Below are positions 1-7,976 of a stretch of 64,000 nucleotides of DNA, in pieces. Made by a program: the position numbers and the translations under genes. This DNA is from Solirubrobacteraceae bacterium (GTDB lineage Bacteria > Actinomycetota > Thermoleophilia > Solirubrobacterales > Solirubrobacteraceae): assembly GCA_025449845.1 (NCBI GenBank), contig JANWIP010000020.1, forward strand, positions 62,001-126,000, read 5' to 3'. Under the pieces are notes generated by a model. That model had not been told where the DNA came from. It was given only the letters and a program-made list of their open reading frames with translations, and searched no databases. How positions within the stretch are numbered: position 1 is the stretch's first letter; every line of letters begins with the position of its first letter.

Positions 1-237
1 GCCGGCGAATACGAACAGGGGGATCCGCTCGCCGAACGCCTCCACCGCTGGCAAGACCGCGCCGCCGTGGTGCTTCCGGCTCCAGTCGCTGAGGAGCTGC
101 GGATCGAGGAGCAGACGCGCCTCCTTGAGCAGACGCTCCTTGACGTCATCCAGGCCAACCAAGCGGTCGTAGCGGTCCCCGGCACTTGGGTTAGGGAACT
201 TCTGGGCGGGGTCGAAGAGGTCGGTAGGTTCGGTCAT
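1..237 (-). CDS. TRIP13/Pch2-like AAA+ ATPase of type III CBASS (Cap6-like), N-terminus only, truncated by window edge
   Basis: Reverse-strand open frame from ATG at 237..235 reads MTEPTDLFDPAQKFPNPSAGDRYDRLVGLDDVKERLLKEARLLLDPQLLSDWSRKHHGGAVLPAVEAFGERIPLFVFAG and runs off position 1 just where a Walker A would begin. ATGA overlap with the HORMA gene. Not in the ORF track because it has no stop in the window. Confidence 0.8.
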   Translation of the reverse strand, partial: MTEPTDLFDPAQKFPNPSAGDRYDRLVGLDDVKERLLKEARLLLDPQLLSDWSRKHHGGAVLPAVEAFGERIPLFVFAG

Positions 238-743
238 GCAGGCACGAACCGCCGCCGCCGAAGACCCGTCCCCGCAGCCGCGTAGCTTCGGTCTTCAGCG
301 ATCCAGCGCCCTTCCCCGTCGATCGGGGCGTAGCCAAAGACCCGCCGGACCGGCATCCTCGCCTTAAAGGCTTCTCGCTGCAGCTGCGGCAGGCGACCAA
401 AAGCCTCGGACCGCTTCAGGAAGTTGAACGGCGACGCGCCCTCAACATCGACGTCCGCCGGGACGCCACCGGCTCGCGAGTCCGAGAGCGACCCATCGGC
501 AAGCACCTCGTAGTAGAGCGTGAACAGGCGGCGCCCATTGCGCTTGAAGCCGATCTCGAAGCTGTAGAGGTAACTCTCCATGAGATGCTGCGCAAGCTCC
601 TCAAGGTAGTTGTCGATCTCCGACTCGTCGGGGTAGCCGTAGTAGCGGTTCATCTGCCGCATGTCGGCGGCGACGCGCGAGCAGACGTGTCGTGCGTGCG
701 CGATGGTGAAACTCTCGGATTCGCTGTATGAGCCGCTCATCAC
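234..743 (-). CDS. Bacterial HORMA-domain protein of type III CBASS (Cap7-like)
   Basis: 169 aa; SFTIAHARHVCSRVAADM..RYYGYPDESEIDNYLEELAQHL..SYLYSFEIGFKRNGRRLFTLYYEV..DSRAGGVPADVDVEGASPFNFL resembles the bacterial HORMA family. Sits directly between a CD-NTase and a TRIP13-like gene. Confidence 0.82.
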   Translation of the reverse strand: MMSGSYSESESFTIAHARHVCSRVAADMRQMNRYYGYPDESEIDNYLEELAQHLMESYLYSFEIGFKRNGRRLFTLYYEVLADGSLSDSRAGGVPADVDVEGASPFNFLKRSEAFGRLPQLQREAFKARMPVRRVFGYAPIDGEGRWIAEDRSYAAAGTGLRRRRFVPA

Positions 744-1724
744 CTACACCGCCCCCGCGAAGGTAGGGCCGAGGATGTCGCGCCAGTCTTCGACCGAGCG
801 CCCCTTGGTGGTGGCGTAGGCGGCGTCCGCCAGTGCGTCGTGCGCCTCCGCAGCGGCGGTCACGATCATCTCGCGGTGCGTGCGCGTGTATGAGGCGGCG
901 ACGTTGTTCTCCGGGTTGACGGGGTCGAGGATTTCGATCTCCGCGCCGGTCAGCGCCGGCAGGTCGCTGGCGGAGCAGAAGTCCGTGAAGGCGATGCGCT
1001 CCTCCAGGCCGGTGGTCACGATGTAGGTGAAGAACGCCTCCATCGCCTCCACGTAGTCGGCGAAGTCGGTGCCGATGTCATGGACGTGAGCGCAGATCAG
1101 CTCGATCATGAAGGACTTGAAGCGGAAAGACGGATCGCGATCCTTCAGCTCGCCCGCCCACCACTTGAGCAGACGGATCACCTGCGCGAAGTCGCTCGGC
1201 GAGACCCCCTTACGCGCGCGGATGAAGTCGAGGTGCCGGGAGACGCTGGTGATCACGCGCTCGCCGGTGTCCCTGACGATCAGGCAGCCGACGTTGTCGG
1301 GCTCTCCGTCGTAGAGGACGGGCACCACGTCAACGTCCACGAGGTTGTGGGAGCGAAACCGGAGCTGGACGCAGTGATCCCGCAGCTCGAACTGATCGTC
1401 GTCCAGTTGCGGGTAGCACTCTCGCAGGCGGTCCCTCAGCCATTCGACCAGCTCCTCGTCGCCTTCGGGCACGGCGGCGCGCTTTACGTACACAGCGAGG
1501 TCCATGTCACCGATCGTGGCGAGCGCCGTGCCCTTGGCCACGCTCCCCGCGTTGAGCATCTTCACGAGCGCGTAGCCGGGGTGGGCGGCGATGTGCTTCT
1601 CCAGCTTGTCCCGCATCCGGTTGCCCTGTTCGCGGTATTCCCGCGCCCGCTGGGGTGAGAGGTTCACGTGGTCCTGTGCGAACTTGGCCAAGACCTCATG
1701 CTGTACGTATCGCGCGATCGTCAT
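744..1724 (-). CDS. CBASS CD-NTase (cGAS/DncV-like nucleotidyltransferase)
   Basis: MTIARYVQHEVLAKF...; NTase motif GSVAKGTALATIGDMDLAVYV plus second Asp VDVDVVPVL; RLLKWWAGE helical region. Start placed at ATG 1724, shorter than the tracked ORF. TAG is followed directly by the HORMA start. Confidence 0.85.
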   Translation of the reverse strand: MTIARYVQHEVLAKFAQDHVNLSPQRAREYREQGNRMRDKLEKHIAAHPGYALVKMLNAGSVAKGTALATIGDMDLAVYVKRAAVPEGDEELVEWLRDRLRECYPQLDDDQFELRDHCVQLRFRSHNLVDVDVVPVLYDGEPDNVGCLIVRDTGERVITSVSRHLDFIRARKGVSPSDFAQVIRLLKWWAGELKDRDPSFRFKSFMIELICAHVHDIGTDFADYVEAMEAFFTYIVTTGLEERIAFTDFCSASDLPALTGAEIEILDPVNPENNVAASYTRTHREMIVTAAAEAHDALADAAYATTKGRSVEDWRDILGPTFAGAV

Positions 1725-1781
1725 CTGGGGTTGAGCCCTCCTTTTGGCTGCGCACCGGTGGTACGCATTGAAGGTTTTGCA

Positions 1782-1797
1782 GTTCTTGATCGAGAAC
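1782..1797. promoter_or_regulatory. Candidate CapH operator: GTTCTTGATCGAGAAC near-palindrome
   Basis: GTTCT-TGATCG-AGAAC in the 122-bp intergenic region between the divergent CD-NTase and CapP-like genes. Confidence 0.45.
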
Positions 1798-1846
1798 GCT
1801 AGCAGGTCCGCTGCCAGGCATGCAAGAATGAGATCTCGCGTTCGCA

Positions 1847-2686
1847 ATGGAGAACCACCAATTATCGCTGTTCGAGCAGCTCAGCCAAGTAGAGCCGGCC
1901 TTGACCGACGAGGCGATCGTGCGGCGCCTATGCGAGGATCTGCTCGACCAGTCCGCCACCGTTCCTCCGGTGCCCGTCGAGCTGCTGGCATCCATGCGGG
2001 GCATCGCGCGCGTCGAGCAGCGGCTGCAGCCGTGGTCCGGCGTCCTGGCGCCAACGCGCGATGGGTTCGTTGTCGGCGTGCGCGCGCTGGACGGGATCGA
2101 GCGGCAGCGCTTCACGATCCTGCATGAGGTAGGCCACACCCTGCTCCCAGGCTTCGCGGACACCCGCCAGTACCGCTGCAGCGGCCCGAAGACCAGAGAG
2201 GAGCAGCTCTGCGACATCGCGGCGAGTGAGCTGCTGCTGCCCCGGCGGTTCTTCGTGCGCGATCTCCTCCACGCTGCACCGGGGCTGGCGGGCATCGAGA
2301 CGCTCGCCGGGTCCTACGAGGCCAGTATCGAGGCCACCGCGCTGCGTGCTGTTGACCTTCAACGGGACGCCGCTATGCTGCTCGTCTTCAGGGTGGCGCA
2401 CAAGCCATCCGAGAGGGGCCACGAGGACGAGTGTGAGCCCAAGTTGCGTATGTCCTGGTCACACGGGCGTGGTGACTGGCCGTACATGCGCCAGCACAAG
2501 TCGGTCAGCGACGGCTCACCAATCCAGCGCGCCCACGAGGGGGAGCTGGTCGACGAGGTGGGCACGCTCGGCGACCTGGCCAGCACCGAGTCTGGGCCAG
2601 TCAGAATCAGCGCGCGGCGCTACGGCAGCGGCGGACGGGTATTAGCGCTGCTCACGCCCGCGCGCACAAGGGGAGGTTCGACATGA
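1847..2686 (+). CDS. ImmA/IrrE-family zinc metallopeptidase (CapP-like CBASS activator)
   Basis: RFTILHEVGHTLLPG (HExxH) and EEQLCDIAASELLLP (distal metal-ligand region); C-terminal extension KLRMSWSHGRGDWPYMRQHKSV; divergent from CBASS; ATGA overlap with the XRE gene. Confidence 0.85.
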   Translation: MENHQLSLFEQLSQVEPALTDEAIVRRLCEDLLDQSATVPPVPVELLASMRGIARVEQRLQPWSGVLAPTRDGFVVGVRALDGIERQRFTILHEVGHTLLPGFADTRQYRCSGPKTREEQLCDIAASELLLPRRFFVRDLLHAAPGLAGIETLAGSYEASIEATALRAVDLQRDAAMLLVFRVAHKPSERGHEDECEPKLRMSWSHGRGDWPYMRQHKSVSDGSPIQRAHEGELVDEVGTLGDLASTESGPVRISARRYGSGGRVLALLTPARTRGGST

Positions 2687-3096
2687 ACAAATCCAGTGAA
2701 ACCATCGGTGAGCGCATCAAGCGCTTCCGCGAAGAGCGAGGCCTGAGCCCGAGCGAGCTGGCCGAGCAGGCCGGCGTCGCGAAGAGCTACCTATCAACCC
2801 TCGAACACGAGGATCAGACAAAGAATGTGCGCAGGCCATCGGCGGACACCCTCTACCGGATCGCCAGTGCGCTGGGCGTGGCGATGTCCGACTTGCTGGG
2901 CAGGCCCGTGATCACCGCTGCCCAGGCAGGCAGCCGACCTCCCAGCCTCGTCGAGTTCGCCAAGAGCCGGAGCCTCCCCGAGGCCGACGTGGAGATGCTG
3001 GCAAACATCAGATTCCGAGGTGAGGAGCCCAAGACTCCGGAGCGCTGGGAGTTCATCTACCAGGCGATTAAGAACAGCGCTCCCATGGACCGCTAA
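2683..3096 (+). CDS. XRE-family HTH transcriptional repressor (CapH-like)
   Basis: ERIKRFREERGLSPSELAEQAGVAKSYLSTLEHEDQTKNVRRPSADTLYRIASALGVAMSDLL, a SinR-type HTH; coupled to the peptidase gene. Confidence 0.87.
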   Translation: MNKSSETIGERIKRFREERGLSPSELAEQAGVAKSYLSTLEHEDQTKNVRRPSADTLYRIASALGVAMSDLLGRPVITAAQAGSRPPSLVEFAKSRSLPEADVEMLANIRFRGEEPKTPERWEFIYQAIKNSAPMDR

Positions 3097-3366
3097 CCAC
3101 TAAGTTCATGCCCGTCAGCGACAAAGCGATGGCTACCGCTGAAGGGGTCGGACACGGCGCTGCCCAAACCACGCGATAGGAGCGGCGAGACTCCTGGTCG
3201 CGTTGCCGCTGCTTCTCGTCCCAAGCGATAGGGGGTAACCTCGCGCAGCAACCCGCTCGCTCGCGTCCAAAAGCGGAGCTACGTGTGTGTGCCTGCTACC
3301 TTCGCCGGTTGCACGGACGGTCACTAGTAGGAGGTCATCCCCTGGTCTGTGGAACGCGCCAGTCGC

Positions 3367-4245
3367 CTAGTGTCGCCTGGACTCCGTGCGTGAGTCTCGT
3401 GCTTTGCGGAGGCGTCCTGCAAGTCCGTTGAGAAACAAACCGATGAGGACTATCCCTGCCAGCGCCTCGACCGCGACCGATATACGAGCCGCCTGGGATA
3501 CGGGCGTCAGATCACCCAACCCTAAAGTGGTGATTGTCGTGGCACTGAAGTAGAACATGCGCCACCACAGTCCAGATGCGTAGGACGGATCTCCCTCCAT
3601 AGCCCGGTATAAGCGCACAATCTTGTCGTCTAGGCGCTTCGACACAGCTAGCAGCCCTTCACTAGAGGGCGGCTCGGCAGCAGGTCGAGAGAGGAAGGGG
3701 AAAAGGATGGAGACAGGCGGCCTAGTGATGTCACGAAAGGTTGTAGGACCGCCGTTTGATTCTGTGAGCGAGACAGGGTAACCGACTTCCACCGCTCCGC
3801 TGGGTTCTGGGATTCCGGGTGGCGAGATCGCGAGATAGGATTCGTCCGGAATAACTTGAACCCACTCCCGGACGCCGCCGCCAAATTCGCCAGATACCGC
3901 TGACTGGCCAGTGAATTCGCCTTCAATGTCCAGCAAGAGCTGCTGATTATTCGTGTGGCGGATCGCAGCGACGTGGATGGTGCCAGGAACCAGCCACTCG
4001 TGTGCCACGCCACCGTTGATAGAGGTGCTCCAGTGGATCTCGGTGGCTCTCGCGCGCACCGGCGGCGTCAATTCGCGCGCCAGACTTCTTGCATCCCGTT
4101 CGAGCGACGACTCGAACTCAATGTTCGAGTCGTGGAAGCTTTTTTCTGGCTGAAACGCGTACCATGTCGCGAAGATCGGCGCCAGCACCAGGTACAGCAC
4201 GGCCCACTTCAGCGGCGAGGCTCGTAACCGATCCAAGGCCCGCAT
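3367..4245 (-). CDS. Two-TM potassium-channel-like ion channel with large N-terminal extracytoplasmic domain
   Basis: N-terminal TM (LKWAVLYLVLAPIFATWYAF), ~190-aa soluble region, then pore helix/filter FYFSATTITTLGLGDLTPVS and a final TM helix. Confidence 0.75.
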   Translation of the reverse strand: MRALDRLRASPLKWAVLYLVLAPIFATWYAFQPEKSFHDSNIEFESSLERDARSLARELTPPVRARATEIHWSTSINGGVAHEWLVPGTIHVAAIRHTNNQQLLLDIEGEFTGQSAVSGEFGGGVREWVQVIPDESYLAISPPGIPEPSGAVEVGYPVSLTESNGGPTTFRDITRPPVSILFPFLSRPAAEPPSSEGLLAVSKRLDDKIVRLYRAMEGDPSYASGLWWRMFYFSATTITTLGLGDLTPVSQAARISVAVEALAGIVLIGLFLNGLAGRLRKARDSRTESRRH

Positions 4246-4758
4246 TATGGTGACAGGCTACTGATGCAGCACCTCGGACGGCCCGCGGTAGATAGGCGCC
4301 TGCACAGTACGTTGCTCTGACCTCAAGGCAAGATCGCCCAACCTAGTTCTGCGCCGGTTCACTGAGGCAGCCCTCCCTGCAGCTGTGACGGGAACAGCCG
4401 TTCCCAGCTGCGCTGGTATATCCCGCCCGAGAAAACAAGGGCTCTCGTATGGCCCGGCCTCGGTTTCACGAGCCTGGATGTTCCGGGCCTGGAACAGGCC
4501 GACGAGCCCGACAAAGACGAGATGCTCGACACGCACTCCCTGCTCTGTGCTGCAAGTGAGAGCGCCACCCCCGAACTCACCGCTAGCGCATTGGACGAAA
4601 CCCAGGTCTGGAGCTCAGAGAAGCGCCCGCTTCCGCTTTGATCCGCTCAAGCGGGCGTATGCCCGTCCTCGGTCAGCGCACCTGAAGTCTCGCCCACACG
4701 GTGAGCACGTCGACCTCGGGGGGCGTCTATTTTCCCTCTTGCTTCCGGGGGGCGGGCG

Positions 4759-5281
4759 TCAGGCCTTCCACTTGATCGAGCAGCCGACCGGCGGCGTCTC
4801 GGGCTCGTCGGGGTCGCGACTGTCGAGCACGGCGTCGAGGGCGGAACGCAGGAAGGCGGCGTTCTGAGCGGGGTCCTCGTAGTCGGCGTCCGGGGCGCCG
4901 CGGTAGCGAAGTGTGCCGTCGGCGTCGAGCACGAACACGTCCGGTGTCGTCTTCGCGTCGTAGGCACGCGCGATGTCCTGGGACTCGTCGCGCAGGTACG
5001 GGACGCCGTCGAACTCCCCGCGCTCGACACGGGCGCGCATCGCCTGCGGCGAGTCGCCGGGGTAACGCCCGGCGTCGTTGGGGTTGACCGCCAGCATCCG
5101 CACTCCGCGGCCGGCGTAAGTCCCGCGCGACCGCGACGATCCGCTCATGCCACGCCAGTGCGTAGGGGCAGTGGTTGCACGTGAACACGACAACAGTCGC
5201 GGGGGCGCCGCCCGGCCCGTGCGTGGCCCCTTCGGTGTCCGGCAGCGCGAACGTCGGGGCGCGATCGCCGATCCTCGTCAT
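4759..5281 (-). pseudogene. Thioredoxin/AhpC-TSA-like family protein, frameshifted
   Basis: MTRIGDRAPTFALPDTEGATHGPGGAPATVVVFTCNHCPYALAWHERIVAVARD in one frame; YAGRGVRMLAVNPNDAGRYPGDSPQAMRARV...TPDVFVLDADGTLRYRGAPDADYEDP in the next. The frames join if one T is removed near 5117-5122. Confidence 0.75.
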
Positions 5282-5619
5282 CCAAAGCTCCTCTCGGTGG
5301 CAGTGGCGGTCTGTGTGGCCCCCAGCGCGTCGCGCACGTCGGCCGGGTCCGGGGTCGGGGAGATCCGTCCATCGCGCCGATGGTAGACGCGGCACGTCAA
5401 CCCGAACGGCTCCTCGCCGGGCGGCTGGATGTCCACGCCATCGATACGGATCGTCGGGGACCCCACAAAGCGCTCCCGGGCCGCCTCGGCCTCCGTGGAG
5501 ACCTCACGGAGAATGACCATGTCCGGATCCAGCCCCGCGTCCGCCATCGCCGAGCGCAACTCGGCGAGCGCCTTGGGATGCGAGGGACAGCCCTCCCAGA
5601 ACAGAAGCTCGACGCGCAC
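5278..5619 (-). CDS. Small thioredoxin-fold family protein
   Basis: MRVELLFWEGCPSHPKALAELRSAM...REVSTEAEAARERFVGSPTIRIDGVDI; 4-nt overlap with the downstream frameshifted gene. Confidence 0.65.
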   Translation of the reverse strand: MRVELLFWEGCPSHPKALAELRSAMADAGLDPDMVILREVSTEAEAARERFVGSPTIRIDGVDIQPPGEEPFGLTCRVYHRRDGRISPTPDPADVRDALGATQTATATERSFG

Positions 5620-5926
5620 ACCTTCAGGCTAGGACACGCCGAGGCGCTCCACAGCACGCCGGCTGGACGCGGACACCCGGGCATGAGGGTCGCGAGGCCC
5701 CCTCAGACACCCCACCTCCCGGCTGCTTGATAATAATGTACAATACCTGTTTACATGGTCTTTCATGCGCTTCGTTCCAGCATCCGCGGTCCCACGAGCG
5801 GCCACCTGGGGCCTGTCGCCTTCGTCAACGGCGAGACGGGGGGTTCGGTTTGGCGGAATGACGAGGCACGCCAGAGCGTCGCGTGCTCAGCGGCTGCGAG
5901 TGCGGCCCGATACTATTTGGGGCTGC

Positions 5927-5999
5927 GGCGAGATAGCTCAGCTGGTAGAGCACGGCACTGAAAATGCCGGTGTCGGCGGTTCAAGTCCGCCTCTCGCCA
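5927..5999 (+). tRNA. tRNA-Phe (GAA)
   Basis: Full cloverleaf: GGCGAGA acceptor, GCTC/GAGC D-stem, CGGCA-CTGAAAA-TGCCG anticodon arm, GGCGG-TTCAAGT-CCGCC T-arm, TCTCGCC, A. Confidence 0.95.
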
Positions 6000-6202
6000 T
6001 CCATCCACCGAGGGTCAGCAACGGTTGCTGGCTACTCGGACCGGGCACGAGCGAGTCCTTGAGGCCGCGCCTAACAGCGGCCCGAAATTCCTTCGGGGGC
6101 AAACCAGTGGTGTGCCCGACGAGAAGGTATGGAGAGTAGCCGCCCACCGAAAGACCGCCCGCGGCACCTGAGGCCGAGCAACTCGACCCTGGCCGATATC
6201 TG

Positions 6203-7780
6203 ATGGCCAGGCCCTTGACAGGCAGTATCACCCAAGAAGCTCAGGCAGACGATACGCTGGCTTTCCGGCTGCGATTTACAGTCCACGGGTCCCGCCAGAC
6301 GATCGTGCTGCACGAACGTCGCGTGTGTGAGTGTGGATGTGGCGGAGGGTGGACTGAGCGCACGGCCAGTGCCGAGCTTCGAAGCATCATCACGGCGGTC
6401 ACCGCGGGGTTATGGGAGCGTCCTGCCAGGGCCGCTCGCACCAGCAAGAAGCGAATGCCAACCTTTCATAAGTACGCCTCCTACTGGCTGCAAGCCAGGA
6501 TGGAAGGCGTCCTTGGCGGCAGACCCTTGAGCCCCAGCTCATGCAAGGACTACCGCTGGAGGCTCGGCCATCTGCTGGCGTTCTTCGGGCACTACCGGCT
6601 CGATCAGATCAGCAGCGAACTGTGCCTTGCCTTCAAAGCGCACAAGCTCAGAGAGTCACGCGAGCTCGCCCAAGCCATCGCAGCTGGCGCCGATCTCCGC
6701 GACGAGCGCGGGCGCCGGATCAGGCCAGTCGGTGCGTCCTCGCTCAAGAAGCTCCTCGACATGCTCGCGGCGATCATGCAGGACGCCCTCGAAGACGGGT
6801 ACATCACCGTCAATCCCGCGCGCGGCAGGCGGATGAGGATCGACATCCCCAAACCACGCCGGAGCGTCTTGGAGCGCGACGAGCTGATCGCCCTGGAAGA
6901 TGCCGCCAGCGACCAGGACCCCTCGCTGGCCACCTATGCCAGGGCATACCGCAACGCCCCCGCAGACTCCACCCAGGCAGCCGTTGCCCGCGCACTCTCC
7001 CACGGCATGCGCCCCACCCAGATCGTGCAGGCACTCGGGCTACCGAAGGCGACGGTCGGGTATCACTGCGCCAAGATCGACCATCTGGCAGGCAACTACG
7101 TCGGCCGCAAGGCGATCGTCCACACGCTCGGGCGATCAGGGATACGGGTCAGCGAGCTGTGCGACCTCAAGATCGGCCAGCTCACCCTGAACGGGGTGGA
7201 AGGCTCCCGGTTCGAGATCCCCGACGCCAAAACCGACGCCGGGATCAGAGCAGTCGAGATGACCGACCAGCACGTAGAGGCAATCACCGAGCACATCGAC
7301 CGGCTACAGCGAGCCGGCTTCGACACCGGCCCCCAGGCGCCGCTGTTTCCCAACCGTCGCGGCCGGAAAATGTCCCGCCAGCGCGTGTGGGAACTCCTCG
7401 TCGCGGCGAAAGAGCTGGCCGACGAGCGCATGCGCTCCCGCGGGCTACCGCCCCTTCCAACCGTGACCCCGCACACACTGCGCCGCACCTACATATCGAT
7501 CGCCCTACTCGCGAACAACTTCGACATCAAGTGGGTCATGAGCCAAGTCGGCCACGCCGACTCCACCATGACCCTCGATATCTACGCCCAGCTACAACAG
7601 CGCGTCAACCGCACGCACGGCGCCGAGATCGACCGCCTGATGCAAGAAGCCCGCACGCACCTGTACCGCGACGACAACGACGCAGACCCGTCCGCGAAAA
7701 CATACCCAGCAGCCGTTTTGGACGAAGTTTTGGACGGAACATCAAACGAACCCCCCGCCACACGCAAGGAACCCCCCTAA
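6203..7780 (+). CDS. Tyrosine recombinase/integrase with HTH-like insertion
   Basis: Catalytic motifs SGIRVSELCDLKIGQL (Arg I), PHTLRRTYISIALLANNFDIKWVMSQVGHADSTMTLDIYAQL (HxLR..GH..Y). Immediately downstream of tRNA-Phe. Confidence 0.93.
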   Translation: MARPLTGSITQEAQADDTLAFRLRFTVHGSRQTIVLHERRVCECGCGGGWTERTASAELRSIITAVTAGLWERPARAARTSKKRMPTFHKYASYWLQARMEGVLGGRPLSPSSCKDYRWRLGHLLAFFGHYRLDQISSELCLAFKAHKLRESRELAQAIAAGADLRDERGRRIRPVGASSLKKLLDMLAAIMQDALEDGYITVNPARGRRMRIDIPKPRRSVLERDELIALEDAASDQDPSLATYARAYRNAPADSTQAAVARALSHGMRPTQIVQALGLPKATVGYHCAKIDHLAGNYVGRKAIVHTLGRSGIRVSELCDLKIGQLTLNGVEGSRFEIPDAKTDAGIRAVEMTDQHVEAITEHIDRLQRAGFDTGPQAPLFPNRRGRKMSRQRVWELLVAAKELADERMRSRGLPPLPTVTPHTLRRTYISIALLANNFDIKWVMSQVGHADSTMTLDIYAQLQQRVNRTHGAEIDRLMQEARTHLYRDDNDADPSAKTYPAAVLDEVLDGTSNEPPATRKEPP

Positions 7781-7840
7781 AACGGACCCTTCTGTAGGCA
7801 AACCACGCCCCTCAGCCCCTCCAGATTTCACGCAACAGAT

Positions 7841-7878
7841 TTTTCAGTCGTGTGCTCTACCAACTGAGCTATCTCGCC
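7841..7878 (-). repeat. tRNA-Phe 5'-half remnant (candidate att site), inverted relative to the intact tRNA-Phe
   Basis: Reverse strand GGCGAGATAGCTCAGTTGGTAGAGCACACGACTGAAAA, then ATCTGTTGCG instead of the expected TCGTG 3' stem strand. Homology stops at the end of the anticodon loop. Confidence 0.85.
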
Positions 7879-7976
7879 GCGACCCCAACCTTAGCTGTTT
7901 GGGGACGCCAGCCTACCGCTGCGCAGAGCCCCCCACCCCAGCCCAATACGTCTACGCGCAGCCAAGTCGTTCGTCC

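Noticed and set aside
3367-4245. Ion channel considered as the missing CBASS effector
   Set aside because: Separated from CBASS by the capP/capH operon and ~270 bp; CBASS effectors are expected within the operon, downstream of TRIP13 and outside the window. Also lacks a nucleotide-sensing (SAVED/CARF-like) domain by eye.
4363-4641. Possible + strand acidic ORF ...RWYIPPEKTRALVWPGLGFTSLDVPGLEQADEPDKDEMLDTHSLLCAASESATPELTASALDETQVWSSEKRPLPL*
   Set aside because: Protein-like composition but no convincing start codon, RBS or recognisable family; may be a gene relic. Not supported enough to call.
5730-5757. AT-rich ATGTAcaatacctgttTACAT dyad upstream of the thioredoxin-fold genes
   Set aside because: Could be an ArsR-type operator but the arms are only 5 bp and no cognate regulator gene is nearby.
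6016-6030. CAGCAACGGTTGCTG palindrome between tRNA-Phe and int
   Set aside because: 7-bp arms with a 1-nt centre could be an integrase or regulator site, but there is no second copy or other support.
5938-6231. 97-aa reverse ORF ending MARGGLEPPTPAFSVPCSTS
   Set aside because: Spurious translation across the antisense of tRNA-Phe (the familiar GLEPPTP artefact).
6541-7797. 418-aa + strand ORF overlapping the integrase
   Set aside because: Shadow ORF in an alternative frame of the integrase; low-complexity Arg/Pro/Ala composition.
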